Assembly (NCBI RefSeq): GCF_002087335.1
Contig: NZ_MWVJ01000060.1
Location: 62,001-126,000 of the forward strand
Source: Pseudophaeobacter leonis
GTDB taxonomy: Bacteria; Pseudomonadota; Alphaproteobacteria; Rhodobacterales; Rhodobacteraceae
Direction of reading: 5' to 3'
Length of the DNA: 64,000 bases
Positions 12,584 through 19,329 of the stretch are shown one piece after another (positions within the stretch are counted from its first letter, which is position 1; the number at the start of each line of letters is the position of its first letter). The notes under the pieces are model-generated. The model made no database searches. It worked only from the letters and a program-made list of their open reading frames with translations, and was not told the DNA's origin. The position numbers were made by a program, and so were the translations under genes.

Positions 12584-12876
12584 AGTTCACAACCTTTCAG
12601 CGATAACGGAAGCTTTGTTGAGTTCGTGCAGCGGCGCTACATCTCAGAAGAAACTGAACAGACCACAGGCAAGAAACGGATTTCGGGCCAGGACCATTTA
12701 TGGCTTTCATTTAGAGCAGGAGCGGCCCCGGTGCAATCGCTAGGATGCCCATTTGCATCGTCAGATTGACGCGGCGCAGCATTTTACGGCCCTTCTGGGC
12801 CTTTTCCCTATCCTTTTGGCGCAGCGGCTAGCGATTTTGCGCCGGGCCGCTCTGCCAAGGCGGCTTTGGGGAATCT

Positions 12877-12894
12877 GGTTAAAGCGCTTTAACC
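12877..12894. promoter_or_regulatory. 18-bp perfect palindrome, LacI-family-like operator
   Basis: GGTTAAAGCGCTTTAACC is a perfect inverted repeat with a central CG, the general form of LacI/GalR-family operators. It lies 83 bases before the glycosyltransferase start. No LacI-type gene is in the window, so the binding protein would be encoded elsewhere. Confidence 0.55.
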
Positions 12895-12920
12895 TTGAAT
12901 GCATAGGGGCTGAAAAAGCT

Positions 12921-12964
12921 CCGCCGGTAATCTGCTGACAAGCCGCCGGTAATCTGCCGACAAG
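12921..12964. repeat. 22-bp tandem duplication before the glycosyltransferase
   Basis: Two adjacent 22-bp copies (12921-12942 and 12943-12964) of CCGCCGGTAATCTG-(C/T)-... differ at one base. The downstream copy runs into AAGGAG, the ribosome binding site of the following gene. Confidence 0.85.
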
Positions 12965-12976
12965 GAGACCCCACTG

Positions 12977-14302
12977 ATGCCTGACACGCCGCGCCTCCCC
13001 AGCCTGCTGATCTACGCTCCGGTGCCTTTGCATCTGTATCAGGGCCGGTTTTACATCGAGTGTCAGGCCGTCAACGGGCTCCGGCTTTGGGCGCAGCATT
13101 TTCACCCGGTTACGGTCATGATGCCGGTCAGCGCAGAGGCACCTCCACAGGGGTGGGAGCCATTGGGGGGCCATCTGAAAGATCTGGCGGAGGTGAATAT
13201 CGAGCCGCTGCCGATGGCCTATCGTCCGGATCAATTTGCCCGCGCCCTGCCACGCAGTTTGCGCAGGATCCGGGATTTGATTGCGCAGGCTGACTATCTT
13301 AGTTTTGCCATTGGTGGCCTGTTTGGCGACTGGGGCGCGGTTTCTTGCCTTGCCGCGCACCAGATGCGGCGCCCCTTTGCCGTCTGGACCGACCGGGTAG
13401 AGTCTGACGTGATGCGTCAGGCGCAAGAGCGGGCATATGACAAGGCACTGGACCAGACCACCCGGCGCAGCCGTCTGCGGGCGCGGCTGTATCACCGGCC
13501 GATGGCCTGGCTGGAGCGCGCGGTGATTTCGCGCGCCGATCTGGGGCTGTTCCACGGCGCCGAGACCTATCAGGCCTTTCAGCAGTTTTGCCGCAACCCG
13601 CAGCTGGTGCATGATATTCATATCGCCGAAAGCGACCACATCGGGCTGGAGGAGTTGACCCAAAAGATGGCGCGGGTGCGCACAGGGCCCCTGCGTCTTG
13701 TCTACGCCGGGCGGGCCGATGCGATGAAGGGGCCGATTGACTGGACCACGGTGCTGGAGCGGCTCAAGGTGATGGGCGTCGAATTTGAAGCGACCTGGCT
13801 GGGGGATGGCGAGGCGCTGCCACAGATGCGGGCGCGCATTGCGCGGGCCGGGCTGGCAGAGCAGGTGCACTTTGCGGGGTTTGTCGCGGATCGCGCCGCG
13901 GTGCTGAGCGCCCTGCGCCGGGCGGATCTGTTTATGTTTTGTCACAAGACGGCCGAGTCACCGCGCTGTTTGATCGAAGCTCTGACCTGCGGCACGCCGA
14001 TCCTGGGCTATGGCGGCGCCTATGCGGAGGACCTGATCTCGGGCCATGCAGGCGGGGTTCTGGTGCCACGCGGCGATACCGAAGCACTGGCAGATGAGGT
14101 TGCCCGTCTGGATGCGGACCGCCCCCGGCTGGCACAGATGATTGCCAATGCCCGCAGCGATGGCATGCCGTTCTCGGATACGCAGGTTTTTGCCCACCGG
14201 GCCGCAATTCTCAAGGCTCATTTGCCAACAGACCAGTCAGATGCGGGAGGCCGCGCCAAACCAGATCCGCTTTGCGCCTGGGGCCAGGCCGCGCGCAGAT
14301 GA
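12977..14302 (+). CDS. Glycosyltransferase of the GT4 / GT-B type
   Basis: A 441-residue cytoplasmic sugar transferase. The C-terminal half has the nucleotide-sugar binding features of GT4 enzymes: LRLVYAGRADAMKGPIDW, ATWLGDGEALPQM, QVHFAGFVADRAAV, the acidic-motif region AESPRCLIEALTCGTPILGY, and GGVLVPRGDTEALADEVARL. The N-terminal acceptor domain is divergent (SLLIYAPVPLHLYQGRFYIE). AAGGAG precedes the ATG. It is a single gene between icd and an ABC transporter, with no other envelope genes near it, so the product (a polysaccharide, glycolipid or small glycoside) is unknown. Codon use and GC resemble the core genes. Confidence 0.82.
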   Translation: MPDTPRLPSLLIYAPVPLHLYQGRFYIECQAVNGLRLWAQHFHPVTVMMPVSAEAPPQGWEPLGGHLKDLAEVNIEPLPMAYRPDQFARALPRSLRRIRDLIAQADYLSFAIGGLFGDWGAVSCLAAHQMRRPFAVWTDRVESDVMRQAQERAYDKALDQTTRRSRLRARLYHRPMAWLERAVISRADLGLFHGAETYQAFQQFCRNPQLVHDIHIAESDHIGLEELTQKMARVRTGPLRLVYAGRADAMKGPIDWTTVLERLKVMGVEFEATWLGDGEALPQMRARIARAGLAEQVHFAGFVADRAAVLSALRRADLFMFCHKTAESPRCLIEALTCGTPILGYGGAYAEDLISGHAGGVLVPRGDTEALADEVARLDADRPRLAQMIANARSDGMPFSDTQVFAHRAAILKAHLPTDQSDAGGRAKPDPLCAWGQAARR

Positions 14303-14360
14303 CTACAGTGATGGAATAACCTCTGGCCTCCCCTTTGAGCTGGCTTCGCAGGTGGCGCCG

Positions 14361-15264
14361 CTATTGCCGCCAGTTCAGCAACCGGCGCTCAATCAGGCTG
14401 ATCACCGCGCTCATGCCAACCCCCAGCAGCGACAGGATGGCAACCCCGGCAAACAACCGCTCCAGATCATAGAGCGAGCCGGCCTCAAGGATATAGGCAC
14501 CGATCCCATGTTCCGCGCCGAGCATTTCGGCCGCGACCAGCAGGATGATGGCAATGGCGAGACTGATGCGCAGGCCGGACAGGATGCCGGGCATGGCACC
14601 TGGCAGCACGATCTTGCGCACGATGGAGAACCACGACAGGTTAAAGCTCTGGCCCATGCGGATCAGGCTGCGGTCAACATTATCGACCGCGCCATAGGTG
14701 GCCACAACCGTGGGCGTGAAGGTGCCAAAGGCGATCAGCGCGTATTTTGACCCCTCGTCGATGCCAAACCAGATCACAAACAGCGGCAACAGCGCGATTT
14801 TGGGGATCGGGAACAGGGCAGCAGTCAGAGGCACCAGCCCGGCCCGCACATAAGAAAACAGTCCAATCATCACGCCCACCGCGACCCCAAAGCTGGCGCC
14901 AAGGGCCGCTCCGACCAGCAGCCGCATCAAAGAGACGCTGAGATGGGTCCACAACAGCCCCGAGGAATAGAGCTCGCCAAAGGTTTCCAGCACATCACTG
15001 GGGCGGGGCAGTGTAAGGGAGGTGATCCAGCCTTGCCGGGTGCCGATCTCGGCCAGTGCGATGAGCAGGACAAAAACGGCAGCGCCAATCCAGCGGTGAG
15101 CGACCGGGGCAAAGCCGCCGCCGCGAAAGTGTGACCTTGCGGGCGGTGGCCTGATTAGAGGCGGCCTGATTAGAGCTGGCCCGAGTAGAAGCGGCCGGAG
15201 TAGAAGCGGCCCGAGTAGAATCGACCTGTCCAACAGGGGCTTGGGGGGATTTTGTCTCAGACAT
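14361..15264 (-). CDS. ABC transporter permease (SsuC/TauC type), one frameshift near the N-terminus
   Basis: An inner-membrane permease of the nitrate/sulfonate/taurine importer family, 300 residues after repair, with about six membrane helices and the EAA-type loop IVRKIVLPGAMPGILSGLRI that contacts the ATPase. The start at 15264 overlaps the end of the ATPase gene by 8 bases and has CGGAG upstream. Its first 45 residues are low complexity (Ser/Thr/Ala/Arg/Asn/Gln) and encoded by 15-bp tandem repeats. One extra base near 15113 separates this leader from the transmembrane part; removal gives KVTLSRRRFAPVAHRW. A shorter start inside the other frame is possible if the leader is not translated. 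Confidence 0.78.
15146..15220. repeat. 15-bp tandem repeat, five copies, in the permease leader
   Basis: Five in-register 15-bp units (15146-15160, 15161-15175, 15176-15190, 15191-15205, 15206-15220) follow gcGGCCcGAgTAGAa on the plus strand. Read on the minus strand they encode STRAA, STPAA, STRAS, SNQAA and SNQAT. Confidence 0.85.
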
Positions 15265-16024
15265 GTACCAACTCCGCATCTGCCGCCCGGGCCTCTTCAC
15301 GCATCAGCTGCCAAAGATATTTCTGCTGCTCTTCCAGATCGCTGTCGCCATACTGACGCTGGTCCAGTGGTTTATCCAGATGCACCACTTCGCGGATTTC
15401 ACCCGGGCGGCGCGACATCACCACGATGGAATGGCCCAGACGCACCGCTTCGGCCAGGTTGTGGGTGACATAGACGGCGGTAAAGGGCGTGCGGGTCCAG
15501 AGACTGATCAGATCATCCATCAAAAGCTCGCGGGTCTGGCTGTCGAGCGCCGAGAGAGGCTCATCCATCAGCATCACCGCCGGGTTCACCGCCAGCGCGC
15601 GGGCAATCGCCACCCGCTGCTTCATGCCCCCTGACAGCTGTTTGGGCAGGGCATTGGCAAAATCGCTCAGCTTGGTGCGGGTCAGCACATCGGTGATGAT
15701 CGCCTCGGCGCGGGCACCTCTGATGCCGTGATCCTCCAGCACCAGTGAGACATTGCCACGCACCGAGCGCCAGGGCAGCAGGGCAAAGTCCTGAAAAATA
15801 TAGGTCAGCGGGTTGAGACAGTCCGCAGGCGGGCTGCCGATCTGCAGGACCTCGCCTTTGCTGGGCTGTTCCAGCCCGCCGATAAAGCGCAGCAAAGTGG
15901 ATTTGCCACAGCCGGAGGGGCCGACAATGCAGACAATCCGCCCCGATGGGATTTCAAGAGAGATATCACGGAGCACCTCAAAATCATCATAGGAATGGCT
16001 GACGCCAGAGAGGCGAATATCCAT
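15257..16024 (-). CDS. ABC transporter ATP-binding protein (SsuB/TauB type)
   Basis: A 255-residue ATPase that powers the adjacent importer. It has Walker A GPSGCGKSTLL (about residues 35-45), the Q-loop in YIFQDFALLPW, the signature LSGGMKQRVAIARAL, Walker B VMLMDEPLSALD, and the switch His in VYVTHNLAEAV. The length is normal for the SsuB/TauB/NrtD group. It lies between the binding protein (105 bases upstream) and the permease (overlapping), all on the minus strand, so the three form an operon. Confidence 0.92.
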   Translation of the reverse strand: MDIRLSGVSHSYDDFEVLRDISLEIPSGRIVCIVGPSGCGKSTLLRFIGGLEQPSKGEVLQIGSPPADCLNPLTYIFQDFALLPWRSVRGNVSLVLEDHGIRGARAEAIITDVLTRTKLSDFANALPKQLSGGMKQRVAIARALAVNPAVMLMDEPLSALDSQTRELLMDDLISLWTRTPFTAVYVTHNLAEAVRLGHSIVVMSRRPGEIREVVHLDKPLDQRQYGDSDLEEQQKYLWQLMREEARAADAELVHV

Positions 16025-16062
16025 AGGGGGCTCCGAAATTATCGCAGGGAATAAGGGGATAC

Positions 16063-16101
16063 GTCAGGACGCATAGTCAGGACACATAATCAGGGCGCAG
16101 C
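16063..16101. repeat. 13-bp tandem repeat, three copies
   Basis: Three 13-bp units (GTCAGGACGCATA, GTCAGGACACATA, ATCAGGGCGCAGC) lie in the short gap between the binding-protein stop and the ATPase start. They may affect spacing or message stability in the operon. Confidence 0.75.
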
Positions 16102-16129
16102 AGTTGCCGCGCCCCGACAAAGCCGGGCG

Positions 16130-17148
16130 TTAGCCGAGCGTTTGCACGTAGCTGGGGTCAATCACCGTGTCGAGGCTGATGCTTTGGTCAACCAGACCTT
16201 CGGACTGGAACCAGCTGAGCTGATCCTGCAGTGAGGCGGTGTTCATCGCAGCCCCCTCGTTCAGGCGCATGGTGCCATTGATGATGGAGCCGGCCGCCTT
16301 TTCGCGCGGGCGATCCGCATAGACATATTTGTGGATCAGATCGACCATCTCCTGCACGCCGGCGTCACCATGGGCTTTGTCGATCATGGTGCTGTTATAG
16401 TCGCTGACACCTTTGGAATAGCCGACGAGGAAATCGCGGGTCATCTGCTGCTCGCCCGATGCGTTCTTGGCCGAGGTGAAAACCGTGGTGACCTGATAGT
16501 CGGGCAGGTAGTCCGAGACATTGCCGATGATATGCACCTTGCCTGAGCCCGCCAGGGGCTTTGCGAGATGCGGCACGATGGACCAGGCATCGATCTGGCC
16601 GGATTTCAGCGCGCCAATGATGGCGCCAACCTTTTGCAGCGGCTTGAATTTCAGCTCGATGCCTTCGGCAGCGGCCATTTTTGACCCCATATCGTGAAAG
16701 GAGGAGCCGGCCGAAGTGATGCCATAGCTTTTGCCCGCCAGCTGCGCCGGCTTGGTGACGCCCGCCTGAAAGGCCGCGTCCGAGACGAGGAATTTTTGCC
16801 CGTCAATGCCTGCTTCTTCAGAGAGCGCGCCGCCGATCACCTTGACCGCGCCTTTGTCGGCCAGCGAGACCAGACCACCGGACATGGCCGTGACCGCATA
16901 GCCACACCCCCCGAGGCAATCGCCACCGCCATAGGGGTTGCCGCCTGAAAGAATTTGAATTCCACATCCAGGCCCGCCTCGGCAAAATAGCCGCGCTCAA
17001 AGCCGATAAAGCTGCCGGAATGGCTGGTAAAACGCAGCGCACCCACGGTGATTTTGCGGCCCGAAGCCAGCGCCGGTGTCGCGAGGCTTGCAGCTGCTGC
17101 GGTGCCCCCCATGAGGGCCAATGCCTTGCGGCGGGTAAATAAGGTCAT
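16130..17148 (-). CDS. ABC transporter substrate-binding protein (NMT1/SsuA type), one frameshift
   Basis: A periplasmic binding protein of the NMT1/THI5-like, sulfonate/nitrate/taurine group, 339 residues after repair. The N-terminus is a twin-arginine-like signal (FTRRKALALMGGTAAAASLA, Ala-rich, ending PALAS). The mature part shows TVGALRFTSHSGSFIGFERG, LDVEFKFFQAATPMAVAIAS, SYGITSAGSSFHDMGSKMA and GALKSGQIDAWSIV. One G is missing near 16902; adding it gives IASGGVGYAVTAMSGG. It is the first transport gene of the operon, 61 bases after the GntR regulator. The ligand cannot be read from sequence. Confidence 0.82.
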
Positions 17149-17209
17149 GTTTCTTCCTCCCTGGTGTCGTCTTTATATCTGAGCCCGCAGCGCCGGCTTT
17201 GTGGCGCTC

Positions 17210-17875
17210 TCAGGCTGTCAGCTCGGGGGTAATCAAAGCCTCCAGTCGCAGTAAAGCGTCTGAAGGCTCCCGCGCCAGCACCGCAGCAAGCAGGGCCTGA
17301 TGCTGGCTTTTGCGCTCCTGGAAATTCAGCCGCCCCTCGCGCAGTTGCGCCAGCCGAAAGCGTCGGGACTGGTCGTAGAACTTTTGCTGCGTGTCCAGCA
17401 GCCGTGGTGAGCCCGAGGCCTCGCACGGGCTGTAAAAGAAGCCGCGGCAGGCATTGTCCCACTCCAGCGCCGCTAGATCGCTGAGATCCTGCTGCACCCC
17501 CGCTTCGCAATGGCGCATGGCGTGATGCGCCGCCAGAACCCGCCCCTCCCAGGCGACGTCTCCCAGCCTCAGCGCCATTTCCAGCGCCATTTGCTCGACC
17601 TGAATGCGCATGAACAGGATATCGCGCAGGTCGTCTTCGGTGGCCGAGGTCACACGAAAGCCGCGCTGGGCGGTTGCGGCCACCAGCCCCTCGGCGCTGA
17701 GCAGCCGCAGGGTTTCGCGCATGGAATGGTTTGAGCCGCCATAGCGCTGCCGCAGGGCGTTCAGTTTGAGCTTTTCATCGGGTCTGAGCAGGCCAAAGGA
17801 GATATCGCGACGCAGCACAGAGGCGAGCATGGCCACCACTGTCTCGTCCTCATCTTGTTTTGCACCAAAGATCAT
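17210..17875 (-). CDS. GntR-family regulator, FCD (FadR-like) type
   Basis: A 221-residue repressor-like protein with a winged helix-turn-helix (LNALRQRYGGSNHSMRETLRLLSAEGLV, written here as a region of residues 38-66) and an all-helical FCD ligand domain. It heads the minus-strand ABC operon and probably controls it in response to the transported substrate or a product. In the FCD domain the segment near residue 140 reads RGFFYSPCEASGSPRLL, where related proteins often have FH in place of FF; that His is usually a metal ligand. The change may mean a different ligand mode or a local sequence problem, but the frame is open throughout. Confidence 0.8.
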   Translation of the reverse strand: MIFGAKQDEDETVVAMLASVLRRDISFGLLRPDEKLKLNALRQRYGGSNHSMRETLRLLSAEGLVAATAQRGFRVTSATEDDLRDILFMRIQVEQMALEMALRLGDVAWEGRVLAAHHAMRHCEAGVQQDLSDLAALEWDNACRGFFYSPCEASGSPRLLDTQQKFYDQSRRFRLAQLREGRLNFQERKSQHQALLAAVLAREPSDALLRLEALITPELTA

Positions 17876-17934
17876 TTGAACCCGATTTCTGAAAATGTTG
17901 GATATTTTTGCCGCATATGTCCCCCCTCTGTCAA

Positions 17935-17969
17935 TCTGTTGTCTGTTGTCTGTTGTCTGTTGTCTGTTG
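17935..17969. repeat. Heptanucleotide repeat (TCTGTTG), five copies
   Basis: Five perfect copies of TCTGTTG run head to tail about 60 bases upstream of the GntR start and 178 bases before the nuclease start. Perfect 7-base repeats can change copy number by slippage and alter promoter spacing. Confidence 0.92.
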
Positions 17970-18101
17970 CGCGCTGCGTGGGCGCATCAACAGGCGACTT
18001 TGGCGCGGGGACGGCTCCTTAGGGGCCTAAAGCCGCTTTGACCCTGGGTTGCGGCTCTGCCACTCATGAGGCGCAGAGGTGCCCGGCTTACGCTATTGCC
18101 A

Positions 18102-18133
18102 GCCTGCGCCACTACCTGCCTGCGCCATTGACT
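18102..18133. repeat. 16-bp tandem duplication before the SbcD-like gene
   Basis: GCCTGCGCCACTACCT and GCCTGCGCCATTGACT are adjacent near-copies ending 14 bases before the nuclease start codon. Confidence 0.75.
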
Positions 18134-18147
18134 GCTCCGGAGATTGA

Positions 18148-19329
18148 ATGACCGCCTTTCGCTTTTTGCACAGCTCGGATTTGCACCTGGGCAAACGGTT
18201 TGGCCAGATGCCCGAGGAGGCGCGGGCTGCTCTGCAGCAGGCCCGGCAGCAGATCATCGCGCGACTGGCTGTGCTTGCGCGCGAACAGCGGGCAGAGCAT
18301 GTGCTGATAGCAGGGGATATGTTCGACACCGAGACGCCTTCGGATACCGTGCTGCGGCAGGCGCTTGCAATGATGCGGGCGGCCTCTGATCTGCAGTGGT
18401 GGATCATTCCCGGCAATCACGACAGTGCCGCCGCAGAGCCGCTCTGGGCCGAAATGGCACGGCATGCTGCTGAAAATACACATCTTTTGATGCAGCCAGA
18501 GCCGGTCCAGATGGCGCCTGGGGTGCATCTTCTGCCTGCCCCCTGCCGACACCGTTTTGCCGGGCAGGACCTGACCCGCTGGATGGACAGTCACGTGACG
18601 CCCGAGGGAGAGTTGCGTATTGGGCTGGCCCATGGCGGTGTGCTTGATTTTGGTAGTGATGAGGCCAGCGAAGAAGTGATCTCACCAAAACGCGCCAGTA
18701 CAGCGCGGCTGGACTATCTGGCGCTGGGCGACTGGCACGGGGCCTTTACCCTGGACGCGCGCAGCCGCTACAGCGGCACCCCCGAGGCGGATCTCTTTAA
18801 GCACGCAGGCCGCGGTCAGTGCCTGCTGGTTGAGCTGAGCCGCGCAGGCATTCCCCCAGAGGTCACCAGCCTTGAGACCGGGGTGTATCACTGGCAGGAA
18901 CAGAGTCTTGAGCTGACCCCGGTCTCGGATGTTGCGGCTTTACTGCGGGCGCTTTTGCCCTCTGATCGGGCGGCCTGGCATCTGCATCTGCTGCGGCTCA
19001 GGGCCGAGGGCTGGATCACGGCGCCGCAACGTCTGACCTTGCAACAGGTGGTGGCCGAGGTCGCACCCGAATTCTGCCACTTCAGTCTGGATGAGACAGG
19101 CCTGCGCAGCGAGCATCAGCTCGAGGATCTGGACCTTATCGCCACCAACGGCGCGCTGCGGGTTGCGGCCGAGGATCTGATGCAGGCGGCCGAAGATACG
19201 GCCCTGGCGCAGGCCGAGCGGGACACGGCCTCGGCGGCGTTGAACCGGCTGTTTGCCTATGCGCAGGAGAGCGCGCCGCAGCAATCTGGTGCGGGCGCTG
19301 GTGCGGCTGCGCCGGGGGCGACGACATGA
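18148..19329 (+). CDS. SbcD/Mre11-like metallophosphoesterase nuclease (YhaO type)
   Basis: A 393-residue DNA repair exonuclease subunit. All calcineurin-like metal motifs are present in order: DLHLG (about residue 11), GDMFD (about 53), GNHD (about 90), HGG (about 155) and GDWH (about 194). The C-terminal third is the capping/partner region, ending in an Ala/Gly tail. The next gene overlaps by four bases (ATGA) and encodes an SMC-like ATPase, so the two form an Mre11-Rad50-like pair. The combination with a YhaN-type ATPase points to YhaO rather than classical SbcD. Confidence 0.88.
   Translation: MTAFRFLHSSDLHLGKRFGQMPEEARAALQQARQQIIARLAVLAREQRAEHVLIAGDMFDTETPSDTVLRQALAMMRAASDLQWWIIPGNHDSAAAEPLWAEMARHAAENTHLLMQPEPVQMAPGVHLLPAPCRHRFAGQDLTRWMDSHVTPEGELRIGLAHGGVLDFGSDEASEEVISPKRASTARLDYLALGDWHGAFTLDARSRYSGTPEADLFKHAGRGQCLLVELSRAGIPPEVTSLETGVYHWQEQSLELTPVSDVAALLRALLPSDRAAWHLHLLRLRAEGWITAPQRLTLQQVVAEVAPEFCHFSLDETGLRSEHQLEDLDLIATNGALRVAAEDLMQAAEDTALAQAERDTASAALNRLFAYAQESAPQQSGAGAGAAAPGATT

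Larger units (their letters stand above)
12584..12976. other. Divergent intergenic region between icd and glycosyltransferase
   Basis: About 390 bases without a gene. It contains a short hairpin with a T run (GGCCCTTCTGGGCCTTTT near 12788-12806), an 18-bp palindrome at 12877-12894, and a 22-bp tandem duplication ending at the ribosome binding site of the downstream gene. Confidence 0.5.
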
